The notes beneath the pieces were generated by a model that worked only from the letters and a program-made list of their open reading frames with translations, did not search any database and was not told where the DNA came from. Source: Deroplatys truncata (taxonomy: Eukaryota; Arthropoda; Insecta; Mantodea; Mantidae). Taken from it: a stretch of 64,000 nt of DNA. Below, in pieces: positions 1 through 12,559 of this stretch. The translations under genes and the position numbers were made by a program. Each line of letters starts with the position of its first letter. Within the stretch, counting starts at the first letter, position 1. Location of the stretch: positions 116,603,692-116,667,691 of the forward strand of contig CM060978.1 of NCBI GenBank assembly GCA_030765065.1, read 5' to 3'.

Positions 1-59
1 GATAAAGAACTTGCTATTAAACCATTTCCTTCGGGTTTCTTTCCTGATAAATTTTGTGA

Positions 60-912
60 GTCTCAAATGAATGTATTAGCACAATAACATACTATTTTAA
101 CACATAGCATTGTCCCTTTAATGTAATGAGAAATTGTTTTGAACTTCATTTCTATATAAAGCACATACATTGAAAAAGAAAAGTAAAGATGTCCAAGCAA
201 CAATGAAATATTCCACTGTAGCTTCATTTCCATGTATGGTGAAAATCTCTTCTTCCTCAATATCACTTGCATCAGAATCTGAAGTATCAGGTTTATAGAA
301 ACTTTCATTCAGCTTATCCTGATCTTCATCATTGCTTGTTTCTTAGATATTTTCAGGTTCCAACAATATATATTTCCATATGATTTCAGTACCTAGTTCA
401 CATTGAACTTCTGAATTCTTGGTTTTTTTATCACCTATTCTGAATTCTCTTTCACTACTTTTGTCATCATCTCCTTCGTTGTCAGTCTTATTGCAAGTAA
501 CACTATCTCATAGCTCAGAAGCTATGCTTTTATGATTTCTAGCCTCATATTGTTCTGCTCTTAGTTGAAGATGGTGAAGGGTCAATTGTCTTACTAGAAC
601 TTGATATCTGGAAATTGTCTTCACTTTTCCTTATAGTAGGAATAGTTCCAGGTTTTAATAAAGACCCTCTGAAATTTTCATCTGGCATAAGCCGCTTTTT
701 TATTAACTATGTCTGTTCATAATCTGTGTCCTTGAAATGGAAGGAACAATAAATGAGCACCAGGACCAGGTAAAAAATATTTCTTTTGCAAAATTCTACC
801 CATATCCTAAATATCTTTTGGGAGATTTGTCTCTGTTTGGAAACACGTGAAAATGAGTTCCCTTTTGTGTTTCCCTTCTCACATTTCAGCCATATGCATA
901 ACATTGAGGCAT
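60..912 (-). pseudogene. THAP-domain protein fossil (THAP-DDE-like family)
   Basis: Read on the minus strand from the ATG at 912, the product opens with MPQCYAYG, the start of a C2CH THAP zinc-binding module. After a frame change it carries a K-rich stretch and then YCSFHFKDTDYEQ, matching the C-x2-H-F end of a THAP domain. THAP modules are DNA-binding domains, often attached to transposases. Downstream come a short PDENFRGSLLKPGT segment, a Ser-rich linker and an acidic segment (SDASDIEEEEIF). Several frameshifts and stops break the gene. The THAP call rests on motif spacing; the rest is unassigned. The 14.1 kb fossil could belong to the same kind of THAP-plus-DDE protein, which is inference. 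Confidence 0.5.
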
Positions 913-1099
913 TTTATTTTTCACAATATTATGTTGTAGAATTTGAAGATTGAGAAGCTAGTAACAGTGATGTGTCATAATTTAAAATAAAGAGAATTGG
1001 AGGTTGTTACACTACATGACTATAAGCTACTTTGAACTATTATTTATTGAACTTAGAATTATTACCACTCCTAGAAACTTGGATATTAAACAATGGCAC

Positions 1100-1824
1100 A
1101 CCTAGAGCACAAACAGAAGATTCTTAAAACTAACAAAATTATGTGGACCAGTATTTCTTTTCATTCCACAACAAAATCTTTAAACTAACCACTGGCCTAA
1201 CTATGGGAAACCCCCTTTCACCATTCCTAGCAGAACTATATATATGAACCATTTTGAATGTCATATTACTAAATCTTTCCCACATCTATTCAAAACCTGG
1301 TATAAGTACATAGTTATTTTTGCTATAGTTCCAAAATAGCTTACAGAAGATGCTTTGAAATTATTGAATTTACAAAAAACAAAATCTATAAAATTCACAA
1401 TAGAAAGAGAAGAAAATGGCCAATTGCCTGAAGCACACAACAAACTAATGTTCAGCATTTACAGGAAACCAACTCGCACAGAAAATTATATTAAAAGCAA
1501 TAGCTACAGTCCTACAAGCCACAAACGTTAATTTTACATAGCTTTACAAATAGGTTAGTACATATACCATTGGAGAAAGAGGAATATCAGAAAGAATACC
1601 AACACATTATCCACATAGTCACCATGAATGAATACCAGAAAACAATAATAGATAAGAAGATTAAAAAGTTTGACAAACAGAAATACATCCAACAAATGAC
1701 TACTTTACTCAGACAATAAAAACCACAAGCATATAAGAAATTCACTTATCACCCTTGGACACATAAATTTCAAAGGATTTTCAAGAAATACATCACCACC
1801 CTGTCTCCACAGAATAACCACAAT
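1100..1824 (+). pseudogene. Penelope reverse transcriptase remnant, catalytic motif lost
   Basis: The first segment shows GLTMGNPLSPFLAELY, the B motif of Penelope RTs (usual form GLxMGxPLSPxLAxxF). The C motif, normally YVDD followed by IFAI, reads YIVIFAI here, so the catalytic aspartates are gone. Next come FTIEREENGQLP and FSIYRKPTRTENYIK, the conserved thumb region that copy 2 also carries. Stops and frameshifts occur between about 1510 and 1720. In intact relatives this domain copies the element's RNA; here it cannot be active. Confidence 0.75.
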
Positions 1825-2259
1825 ATGCAGAAACTACTATGCAACAGAACAAAATATCCTATTCCCAATGATAAATCAGCTGGTATATATCAAATTGTTT
1901 GTAATGACTGTAACCTGGCATACATAGGAAGAACCAAAAGAAATCTTGAAATAAGACTTAAAGAGCATATGAGATGCATTTACCAAAAGCAGCCAGATAA
2001 ATCAGCAGTAGCACATCAATCCTGGTCTTCAAATCATGAAATCACTCCAAACATAAAACTCTTAAAACTGATCAACAGCAGCAATGAATTGGACATCTGG
2101 GAAAAACTACATATCATCAAACACAGGAATCATCTAATGAATTTTGAACTACCGCCACCCAGCAGCCTTTGGAGGTTCATCAACCCGTCGCCAGAGAACA
2201 CCACTTACCACACACATCCCTTAGACAATAACCGGCAAAATCAATTGGAAACAAGCTGA
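1825..2259 (+). CDS. Penelope GIY-YIG endonuclease domain (open, 144 codons)
   Basis: This is the C-terminal endonuclease of the Penelope polyprotein, which nicks DNA at integration. The motif is visible as GIYQIVCNDC, then YIGRTKRNLEIRLKEH about ten residues on, with the GIY and YIG tyrosines and the downstream Arg and Glu. A C-x2-C pair sits between GIY and YIG, typical of Penelope. The frame is open to a TGA at 2257-2259. It is only the 3' part of the original ORF, because the upstream RT is broken, so a standalone product is unlikely. It is nearly identical over its C-terminal half to the copy at 11,697-11,987. Confidence 0.8.
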   Translation: MQKLLCNRTKYPIPNDKSAGIYQIVCNDCNLAYIGRTKRNLEIRLKEHMRCIYQKQPDKSAVAHQSWSSNHEITPNIKLLKLINSSNELDIWEKLHIIKHRNHLMNFELPPPSSLWRFINPSPENTTYHTHPLDNNRQNQLETS

Positions 2260-2349
2260 CAATGGGAGCAAACTGTTCTCTCAAAATGCATTCAAAGTAC
2301 CGTTTAGTGATGTAGTGTAACAACCTCCGACTTTCTTTATTTTCAGTTT

Positions 2350-5300
2350 GTTGTTTGTATAATACTAAACTGACTCAGTAACACCATCACAAAATACGTT
2401 ACTCTTGAACTTAAATACCAAATAGAACCATTTTTGAAAACGTATTACTGCACATGCAGCAATGACTGATCTGTAATTTCCCTACTGCCTCCAGCGCACA
2501 AACTGGCATGACATATAAGGTGGTTATTATTTCACTTGCGCAGTAATAACATTGTGGCGGAGTAAGAAAACATCTTGCCACTGCATTTTACAGGTCATAT
2601 CCTTAATTTAGAAACATTATTTTTGTGTTTCATTCACCTTTTAATTATTCCATAAACAATTATAACTACACTGAATTCATTTTAAATTTATTCAGAATGC
2701 CACAGACTAAACTAGCCACTGTTATATTGAAAGATTTTCAAACGGTTCTCTGCATTAACCCACCAACAGTCAGAACTTCAACAATACCAGACTTATGCAA
2801 TCATGTTGCTTCTTGCTGATGGCACATGAACCTTTGTCGTTGTTGCTAACAATCAAATTTAGGAAACTGATTATGCATTTCACTATGCAATTGCTGGATT
2901 ATGGCATGGAGATTGAAATGAAAAACACTGCTGTCGAAAGTACAAACTAATGTGCATAAGGCAATGTTTGTATGATAACTGCAGCAGTCTGGAAACCGAA
3001 CCCACAAAATAGATTTTGAAACAAGTTTAACACAAATTTAGGGAGTCTTGTTATCTAAGGATCATGCCCAGTGTTTTGACCTTTATTTTGATACTCACTT
3101 CAGTATGTGCATGTTGGCATCAAGATCAAAATATACACCTTCTGCGCACGATGTGCAGTCATCTTCTCATTGTTGCCAGTGCTGATGCTGAACTTGAATG
3201 TATATACACGACATTGTATTGGCAGTATATTAGCAGTTATGAATATGAAATTTTGTAAGTAACAATCATGGTTCTTAAAGGTTGAGGCATAATAAACAGA
3301 CTATGACCCAAAAGAATGCATTAAAATATGCAAATGCTCTTAGCTTGCGTTTTCTCTTCAGGTTTTTGTTAAGTATTGCTTCCAAACAAATCCTGGGCCA
3401 CTCGAAATGAGTCTAGGTTGCCTCCATCTATGGGCAGCCCTTTACTAGGGAAGAAAACTATTTAAATAATTGAACACCAAACTGGAATGCTAAGCTCAGG
3501 TGGTGGGAAACACAAAATGATCAGTTATTCTTTCTATTATAAATCTTTCTATCATCTCAAATTATAATTTGGGATCACAAAGCTGTAATGGTTGATTCTG
3601 CATAACCATGAATGGACTTTAGGTTGTCAGTCATTTTTCACTGTGTGCATTTGAGCAAATAGATACTGCTTTCATCAAAATTATCTTCTGGCATGTAAGA
3701 CGTGCTCATGCTGTGCATATTCATATGTAACAGACTTGTCATCATTTAGTTTCCTCTAAGAAGTTGAGTGAAATAGATACTGCTTTACACTTGCATAACA
3801 GAAGCACTGTTCTTATGTAACAGAATGATTTTAACTATTCTGAGTAGTTTTCCCTAAGGTTTTTGTTTTAAGTAGTTTATAATCATTTTGGGGCACTAAA
3901 AAGGAATATAAAATAGTTTGGCTCCATCATGTCACATTTCTTGGAAAAGAAAATTTGCTTTTAGTTTTACTTACCTATGTTACATTTGGTTAAGTAATTT
4001 ATAGTCTTGCTTACAAATTGATTAGAAACTTATTAATTCAAAAGAAGCTAAGAAAATTAAACAGGTAGCATGTGCAAGACTGCCAATGAAGGAAGAATTT
4101 TTTTCTTTTGTATCAATCTTTGTATCCTATTTCACTGTTGGTATGTTAACAGGGACATCTGACATAACAAAAATAAGGATTGTGTTTTTCAATCCTTTGA
4201 GAAAATGTGTTCGGGAACTGGCATTTGTTATTACACATAGAAGCCTGTGCAGAGCAGTGTATTCAGATTTTAATAATTAAATCTTGCATCCTACATTAAA
4301 TATAGGTTAAATTTGTTATGTAAATGTACATGTAATATTTATTTATTGTTACACTTTCAGACTCCTGAGAAAAAGAATGTAACCTAAAAGGCCAGATATG
4401 CTGCTAATGTTTTCAAGCGAGTTTCTTTATCTGTGTGTGATGTATCCTCTATAATATTTTCAAGTAGCATAGGTTCTTACCTGATTTATACTACATACTT
4501 GTTAGAAAAGTATTATCACATCAGTTCAGGTGTTAAAATTCATAGATGTTTCTTTTGCTTGTAAATTAGATATGCTGGAGTATAACAGACAGACTCAATA
4601 AGTTTTGGAAGTTTACATTAGGATACAAAAACATGAAAAATTTATTTTCATCAAACAAGCATTTTAAGCTATTAAAAATATCTTTAAATCCAAAGCACTT
4701 TAGACAACATTTCATTTTATTGTATTTTGTTTGTTTCAAATCTTGCATTACTTCTGATCTTATTTCATAATCAGTAGAAAAGGAAACTATTTTTAATGAC
4801 TATATTTTATGGAGGCATTTGTAACTGATGAATACAAGTCGTCGTGCATACATGTTTAACATTAATTTTGGAATACTTCTTTATTAATTACTACCTGCTA
4901 AATCCATGAAAGAGTGCTGCTTTACTTAAGTGCTTATTTGTAAGCTAATTTATGCTTCATTATGTGTTTTTGCTGTAACTATAACTGTTTTATTTCCAAC
5001 AGTAGCTTTGCAATTGCTGCCATTGTTCACTTGCTATTAGTTAACCATTCTCTGGCACACCTAAACTCCAAATGCATTTCCTTATATTACAATTAGAGTT
5101 TTTATGAATAATGATTTGTTAATTAATTTTTCATACTATGAATTTTAACATTATTTTGGCAATTATAAGTATAAAAGGTTTAAAAGTGTAAGAAAAGTAG
5201 TTAATAGGAATGCAAGATGATTTTAAATAATTTATTTTGTAATTGGGTTTATCATTGAAGTCTGTAAAACTAAGGAAAATCCACAGTAGTTTTATAATTT

Positions 5301-8300
5301 GATATAAAAATGCAGATATCCTCATTTTACTGAGATGCTGTTAAAAGAGGTCTAACATATAAAAGAAAGCCACACTTTAATATAGCTGCATTGAAGTCTG
5401 AAAATGGAAAAAACAAAAAAAAACATTTGTAGAACAAATTTATAAATAAAATTACATTTGAATTAGTTGGTGACAGGTATGCATGGGATTACTAGCAATA
5501 GTGCTTATGTCCCTTTAGATAACAACTGGTCTTTCATTGGATAATGGAAGGAGGGATGTATTACACATGTTAAAGAGTTATTCTGAAATGTTAGAAATTC
5601 AAAACTTAAACATCTGAGGAAAAAAAATGAAGGTTGCAGAATGGATGTGCCACTTGAATTCCATAGCTAAGCATTTCTCATTAAGACCAATAAGCAATTT
5701 TTGGTAACAAAACAATGCCGTGATGCATTTGCCCTTTCCCATGCCCTTCATGGCAGAGTACTGTTATGATATGTATCAGCCACTGCAAATTTTGTACAAT
5801 ATGATGGTGTTTCATTGCCATTCAGCAGCATGACAGAAATGTAGATTTGTTGCAGCTGCTTTTTCAATGAACACTTTACTCTGGATATCTTGATTGTGCA
5901 CATGGTAGTTTCAAACATAGTTGCCATAAATTAGCTTAGCATCTTCAGCTTTCATGTTGCGTTTATTTTTACCACAAATACATTGTGTGTCGTCAATGTA
6001 TGATTTCTAAAAATACAATAATGGATATTTTGTATGTAATCATCTGAATGTTTTTGGGTTATTTCAGAACTAAGTTTTTCTTCCCCATAGCATACTAGTA
6101 AAACTGCTAGTACTCAGGGTGCAATATGTAACTTTATAATGCATGTTTTATAGCTACTAACCTGTTGTCAACTTGGTAATTAGCCAATGATGGGGTTGTT
6201 ATATGCATATTAATCTTAAAACACATTTGTATTTGGCACACCATCTTGACAATATGGTAACACCAAGGATAATAGTTTTATATTAGGCAAATTGTAGAAA
6301 TAAATTACCACCAATTAATATTTTCTTAGATGAAATTGAATTAAGAATTTGGACTAATATGAAAAACAAAATATTTTTATCATTTAACAGGCAATGAACT
6401 GTTGTAGAAGAGTGTAGCTAGTGATAGGATTGTCTGCGCTAATCATACTGTTGCAAGAACAGGCTTTTGTCTAGTCATTGTACATTGCAACAGAAGGTGA
6501 GGTTGGAAGGAGATAATTTCTGTATATATGTCTTTTGTATATATCAGTTCTGTACAAAGGTATTCTATTCTGGAATCTATAAATATATATATACATATAT
6601 GTAAAGTGAGTTGTTTTAAAAATAATTTTTGCTATCCCTAATATACTAAACATTACCAAAAATAATTGTATTTCAAAAGGTTTTGGTGCAAGGGATTTTT
6701 TCCTCAGTAGAGTGAAGCATTCAGAAGCAAATATGCTTTGCTGAATAATAATTAATTCCACATGTTACTGATGAATAGATAGATCATTTCAGAACAGGGA
6801 AGACATAAATCATGGAAAACTGGGAGTGTGCAATATTTCTGTAATATAGCATCTAAGCCAATCCTGAATTTTTTGCATTTTATGTTACCTCTGTATTACA
6901 ATATTTATCTTAAGTTCAGCAGTCGAAGTGCTCATTCTTCTGCCATCTCAGAGGAAAATTTATGTGATTGGGAATGTTCCAGATTTTAGAAATAGAAAAA
7001 ATATCAACCAGTTAGTAAAAGTTTTGGAATTGTATATTTGGTATTAGTATATTACAGTCCAGCAATCAAACACAGATTTACGGCCATCTTTGAGTGATGT
7101 AACTTGAGTTGCAAGACAGATGACACTAAAATCTGTTCAGGACCTGGAAGGTGGAGTTAAGCAAACAATTGTTCTCCTTGGTTATTGCCAATTATTCCAG
7201 TATTCATTCATTAACTTGGTGTAAATAAATTTGAAAGATAAGTCATGCACAACATTTTACATACTTTTCTCACCAAAATTTTAGAATTAATTTGGATTAA
7301 ATAATGTGGTGAAAGAAACCATAGAGTACTTGACTCCATCCTTATTTAATTTAAATTGGATTTAATGTGCAGATTCCTTTTCATTTTAAAATTAACTGAA
7401 GTTTAAAAATAATGAATTACTAATCCAGGGACACATTTTCATGAAAATTGATAATCAGAAGTCTTAAATTACTGAAATCCTGAACTATTAAACAATTTAA
7501 TCCTGGTGTATGTGTTTTATTTTTTAGGGAGATCTAGTTTCTAAAAACTGCTTTTTTGAATTTTGAAGAAATAAACTGAATGCTTTTAGAGGATGAGAAA
7601 CCAAGCTAGATAGGTTTCAAGTTAGGAAAACTTGTTTTCATAGACTTTTTTAAAGAAATATAATTGGAAATTATTGTCCATGAGCAAAATCAAAGCCAAT
7701 ATGACTTCAGATGTTGAAAGTGGTGCATATATGGGGAGGGAATAAAAGAACCCATGGCAATTCTTGTTTCGTACTATGGCGGTTGGTTTATAAAAGATGC
7801 ATGTGCTGGGTTAAAGTCCAAGTTGCTATCCCTTGCTGCATTTTGTTTTTGTTTTTTTTTTTTTTAAATTTGTTTGAACTATGAGTACCTACTCTTATTC
7901 CTCTCGAGTGTGGTGCAGGGCAGATAGTATGGAATGAATCTACTTTATTCAATATTTATTATATCCTTATTTAATTATTAATTGAAACCAAATTAGAGAT
8001 ATATTTCAATTAATTATTAAAATAAGTAAGAAGCATATTAATTGTAATCAGAAAAATTGTATTTTATTTTAAATATTAAATATCCACAATAATAAATATG
8101 GAGTCAATTTGCTTGAACATATTAAAATGCACCAACTTGTTATACATGTTGTCTTTATGTAATATACCCATCTGAAATATTGAGGAATGTTACTACCTAT
8201 CCGGGAAACTGATGGAAAAGCTGGCTCTTCCCCTGAAAATAAACCTATATACTGTCTTCCACAGCAAAGAAAGTCCCCTGGGAATGAAGAGCAGAGGGGA

Positions 8301-8570
8301 AATTGCTGATTAGACATGGTCCGAGCCCTGCCTACTTGCTTATGTTACCCTTGTTTATGATGCACACGGCAGCTCAGTTACAGCGCAATGAATAATTTTA
8401 CTCCTTGCATAGCATGTGTTCTCCGTCACACACATTCGCTGTCCTTGTCGCACTGTTTCCAAATAGATAAGGGCAGCAATTCCAGTCAGGGACTTTCTTT
8501 CCATTGGCGAACAGTAGGTGTTTTCATCTCTATGTCAATAACCATTCTTGTTTGTTATTTTTTTATTATA
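2350..8570. other. AT-rich gene-free stretch
   Basis: No ORF here shows a recognisable domain or sustained coding character on either strand; the open frames are 60-96 codons and low-complexity. A poly-T run lies near 7845-7866 and a short TA-rich palindromic patch near 6580-6600. I see no splice-linked exon series. It may be an intron or ordinary intergenic DNA; the sequence alone does not decide. Confidence 0.6.
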
Positions 8571-8585
8571 CACAAGTGATATAAA

Positions 8586-8676
8586 AAATTCAATGCTATA
8601 GCCAGGATTTGAATCGCAGATCTCCCGGTCTCCGTCCGTGGTTCAAATCCCGGCTATGGCATTGAATTTTTCAGTC
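8586..8676. repeat. Hairpin of tRNA-SINE-like sequence
   Basis: Two arms of about 30 bp are inverted copies: ttcaatgctatagccaggat on the left pairs with the segment ending ggcattgaatttttc on the right, separated by about 25 bp. Each arm holds a GGTTCAAATCC-like B-box, the Pol III promoter element of tRNAs. The likeliest origin is a head-to-head pair of tRNA-derived SINE fragments. It cannot fold as a tRNA. Confidence 0.5.
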
Positions 8677-9097
8677 ATCTGATTCTACCTTTCCAACCCT
8701 GTCCAACACATGGCTTGTGTGAAAGAACAATTAATTCCAAGTGATATAAAGTTTTCCTTATTGACACATTCTAACAAAGTTGGCCATTTAGCTTTTCTAA
8801 AAGTTGATATTTTTCCTTTCTTCAATATACTGGACATTTATACAGATTAAAATGCATATAAATATCATTATGAACAAATAAATATTATAATTGAATGAAT
8901 TAATGAACACAAATCAATAACAAGCATGTTGACGTGTGACATGTCAGGTAAGTTCTCCATCTTATCATTAGACATAACTGTATCAGTATAAAACAAATAA
9001 TATTATTTAATTAAGGTGCACTGCTTCAGAAAATTGTTTTAATGACTATATTGTTTTATCCTATACTATTAAACAAATTAAATATATATGTATATAT

Positions 9098-9786
9098 ACA
9101 GAGTGTTACAGAATTCAACTGACAGACTTTCAAGGGTTTTGGAGGGTTGGTATGGAATACCTTAATAATGAGTTTTCATTTGAATATTCATACTGATAAA
9201 TGCAGATAAATGAAGACAACACAAATGTAGTACTGATTTACACTCTAGAATAGTTCATTTCTCTTTCACAAGCATGAAAATAGCTACCACTGCATATTTT
9301 GGGTTAAGAGCTTTGCTTTTCTTGGAAAAATATTCTGTCAGTAAGGGCCAGTACGCCGCTGATACCTCCACTTTCACATGGAAGATCGTATACCTATATA
9401 TCTGAGACATAAACAACAGTTTGCTGTAGTAATAGCATAATCATTAGGCTGCTCATCTGTCAATCTGGTGGTGCTGGGTTTAAATCCTATATAGGCGGAT
9501 AAAGTTTTCTTTTTCCAAACAGTTGAATGGCATACGTTTGGAGTGAACCCATTTTTAATTTCTTGCTTTTGAAGTGTAAGGATATGTTACGAGTAATTCA
9601 TATGGAATGCTTTGAACATAGCATGGCTATGATTACATACACGAAGCAGAAACTCAGAGAAGCTGTATCAGTGGCATACTGACTCATTGATTTCAATCTA
9701 TTACAAACAACCTTGAATTCAAAGTGCTTGTCTTAACAATCCCCTGTAATCCCTGAAACTTAGTTGAATTCTGTTATATCCTCTGT
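9098..9786. mobile_element. Non-autonomous element with about 45-bp TIRs
   Basis: The left end (acagagtgttacagaattca...) and the reverse complement of the right end (acagaggatataacagaatt...) align for about 45 bp with a small gap, followed by shared CTTTCA/GTTTCA and AGGG words. The 689-bp interior has no coding capacity. This is the structure of a MITE-like DNA transposon; the superfamily is not identified. The left flank is a TA dinucleotide run and the right flank a TG microsatellite, so the target duplication cannot be read. Confidence 0.5.
9425..9500 (+). other. tRNA-like (Asp-type) relic inside the 9.1-kb element
   Basis: The stretch has an A-box-like start, an anticodon-loop-like CTGTCAA and a B-box-like GGTTTAAATCC at tRNA-like spacing. 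The acceptor and D stems do not pair convincingly. It looks like a decayed tRNA or SINE head rather than a working gene. Confidence 0.3.
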
Positions 9787-9832
9787 GTGTGTGTGTGTGC
9801 GTGCGTGCGTGCGCGTGTGCGCGCGCGCGCAT
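9785..9832. repeat. (TG)n/(CG)n microsatellite
   Basis: A TG run grades into alternating GC dinucleotides, a Z-DNA-prone alternating purine-pyrimidine tract directly beside the right TIR of the 9.1-kb element. Confidence 0.9.
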
Positions 9833-9839
9833 ATATAGA

Positions 9840-11565
9840 ATCAAGTATGCTAAGCTTTAAGATGGTCTTTAAAAGATGTAATTTATTACAAATAATGCAC
9901 TTCATAATCAGTTGTAAGTTAAAATACTACTGTACATATATGGCATTCTGGACAGCCTTGGTTTTCTATGAGCAACAAATGCTCACTTTATTAACTTAAT
10001 GAATACAACAAATCAAGCCATGAATGCTTAAACATAACAGCTGTGTCCTGTAGGAAATACTATTATACTGTATGCAACAGAATACTATTCTCAAGTAAAT
10101 AGGGGTGTTCTTCACTCACCGGAATTAGCAGCTGCTAACATCATCAATGTAATTTCAGCTGTTAATTCGCGACAAAATGGATATTCACACCAGTAACCAG
10201 CAGGACATAATTCATCATCTGAGGAAACCTAACCAGGAAGTTTGTCTCACATACCCATATGGCATACAAATATGTTTTGGTACAGTTGTGAAATGGACTC
10301 ACTATGTTAAAGCCTAAACACTAGAAATAAATATGAGGCTTTAAGTGAATAAATGGAGAAAACATAATTTGTGATTCAGCTAAAATCAAAATACTTCCAA
10401 TTGTGAACAGTTACCATCTGCTAATTCAGTTCTCTCTCTCCTACACAATCCAACTTTCAACAGTGCAGAAAGTCCAGATTAAGGTTTATTTAGCTACTTC
10501 ATTAGATTTTTGTGCTTCAATGAAATGTTTTGACACTATTATTCAACAATACTTTCAATATGGATATCCCGAATGTAAAATACTGCACATAATTACACGG
10601 ATATTTTTTGCCTTTATTTTAAATCCAAACACAAATCTATTAATGAAAAAAACAAACAAAATATCTAAGTTATTCTGAGCTCAATTTTGAAATAGTGAAA
10701 GTATCTAAGTATACATTTATGATTCCCATTTTTGACAAATGCTAATTTTGACTTAATTAACAATGGAGAAAAATCAATCTTGCAAGATCTAAAACTATGG
10801 CATCATTGAGCAAGGCTCAGGTTACTGCTTAATAAAATGACATTTAACACAAGTTTTTCTTGCTAATCTTGACAGAATTATGGATACCCTAAATGAGAAT
10901 AATTTGTAAAATAATCCCCCTTAACATTTTTTCTTTGGTAGCTTTGCTTTTCTTCCAGTGCACTGAAACCTGCAGAATTGAGAAGTTTAAAACCTGGAAA
11001 TTCAGGATTCAAGGCAAACATGTTGGTAAAGGGGAAGAGGGATGTTAATAAAATTTACATTGTTATTGTATTTAACTTCATATACAAATAACTTGAGTGT
11101 GCTAAGTAGTAGGGATGAAAAACTCATTTAAAACCAATGAGAAACGTAGAATTATCACTCAGCCAATCTGGTGCAAATATTTGCCACAATTCTAGAAAAT
11201 TGATGTAACCTCTTTTCTGTGTAGATGTTTAATTAAGTGAATTTTTAAAATCTGCATAACCTATCTTTACATAATTATACAACAAATTTTGAAAATTGAC
11301 AGCTTTTATATGAGATACTTCAAGAATTCTTAAGTATCGATATTTTTAAAAATACTATTTCAGAGATTGCAGGGAGGAAGACCAGGACTATTTTTCTCCC
11401 CCCCCCCCTTTGCTCTCAATGCAAAGCGTACTTTTCTTGACATTTGAATTTCTACTCATCAGCTGATAGGTCACTGTCAGCTCAACCTAGGGATTACACA
11501 ATGGGTAGCAACAATAATTAGGCTGTAGTGGAAGAATTTAAATCAAACAATAGAATGTTTTAATT
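9840..11565. other. Gene-free AT-rich stretch
   Basis: Nothing recognisable. The longest frame (10,403-10,678, +) is 91 codons, low-complexity, and matches no family I know. A poly-C tract lies at about 11,397-11,409. Confidence 0.5.
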
Positions 11566-11569
11566 AATT

Positions 11570-12507
11570 TTGAAGATTTAGAAGCTAGTAACAGTGATGT
11601 GTCATAATTTAAAATAAAGAGAGTTGAAGGTTCTTATACTACATCACTAAAATGTTCTTACTGGAACGCGTTTCGGGAGACGGTTTTCTCCGATCGTCAG
11701 CATGTTTTCAACTGATTTTGCCGGTTATTGTCTGGGGAATGTATGTGGCTAGTGGTGTTCTCTGGTGCTGGGCTGATGAACCTCCAAAGGCTGCTGGGTG
11801 GCGACAGTTCGAAATTCATTAGGTGATTCCTGTGTTTGACGATATGTATTTTTTCCCAGATGTCCAATTCATTGCTGCTGTTGATCAGTTTTAAGAGTTT
11901 TATGTTTGGAGTGATTTCATGGTTTGAAGACCAGAAATGATGTGCTACTGCTGATTTATCTGGCTGCTTTTGGTAAATGCATCTCATATGCTCTTTAAGT
12001 CTTAAAGATTTCTTTTGGTTCTTCCTATGTATACCAGGTTACAGTCCTTGCAAACAATTTGATATATACCAGCTGATTTATCATTGGGGATAGGATCTTT
12101 TGTTCTGTTGCATAGTAGTTTCTGTATATTGTGGTTATTCTGTGGAGACAGGGTGATGTATTTCTTAAAATCCTTTGAAATTTATGATGTGTGCAAGGGT
12201 GATGGTTTTTGTTGTCTGAGTAAAGTAGTTGTTTGTTGGATGTATTTCTGTCTTTCAAACTTTTTGATCTTCTTATCTATTGTTTTTTTCTGGTATCCAT
12301 TCATGGTGGCTATGTGGATAATGTGTTGGTATTCTTTCTGGTATTCCTCTTTCTCCAATGGTATATATACTAACCTGTTTGTAATACTATTTAAAATTGC
12401 ATGTTTGTGGCTTGTAGGATTGTAGCGATTGTTTTTAATATAATTTTCTGTGCGAGTTGGTTTTCTGTAAATGCTGAACGTTAGTTTGTTGTGTGCATTA
12501 TTGGCCA
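11570..12507 (-). mobile_element. Penelope-like retroelement, copy 2 (5'-truncated)
   Basis: Reading leftwards from about 12,507, this copy carries only the 3' half: the RT thumb (LTFSIYRKPTRTENYIK) and the linker IDKKIKKFERQKYIQQTTTL, then after a frameshift the C-terminal part of the GIY-YIG endonuclease (DKSAVAHHFWSSNHEITPNI). The GIY and YIG core at about 12,010-12,080 lies across frameshifts. It is clearly the same family as copy 1 at 1.0-2.3 kb. The terminal block shared with copy 1 lies at 11,580-11,650. The 5' edge abuts the piggyBac fossil. Confidence 0.8.
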
Positions 12508-12559
12508 ATTACCTTACCTAGACATCGAATCATCAGAAATAATACCACCCCACCCCAAC

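Larger units (their letters stand above)
984..2346 (+). mobile_element. Penelope-like retroelement, copy 1
   Basis: A reverse-transcriptase remnant is followed by a GIY-YIG endonuclease, the arrangement specific to Penelope-like elements. The unit is bracketed by a roughly 35-bp inverted repeat: aaagagaattggaggttgtt near 990 is mirrored near 2310-2340, just after the ORF. The same terminal block recurs at 11,580-11,650 beside copy 2. Inverted or partial terminal repeats are known for Penelope elements. The N-terminal half of the RT is missing, so this copy is 5'-truncated or rearranged. Confidence 0.8.

Noticed and set aside
3064..3258. 64-codon ORF with a signal-peptide-like start
   Set aside because: Single short frame in AT-rich DNA, no splice-linked partner or recognisable mature domain.
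9425..9500. tRNA-Asp gene
   Set aside because: Stems do not pair well and it lies inside a repetitive element.
12084..12425. 113-codon plus-strand ORF with hydrophobic residues
   Set aside because: It is antisense to the Penelope copy 2 RT/endonuclease frames.
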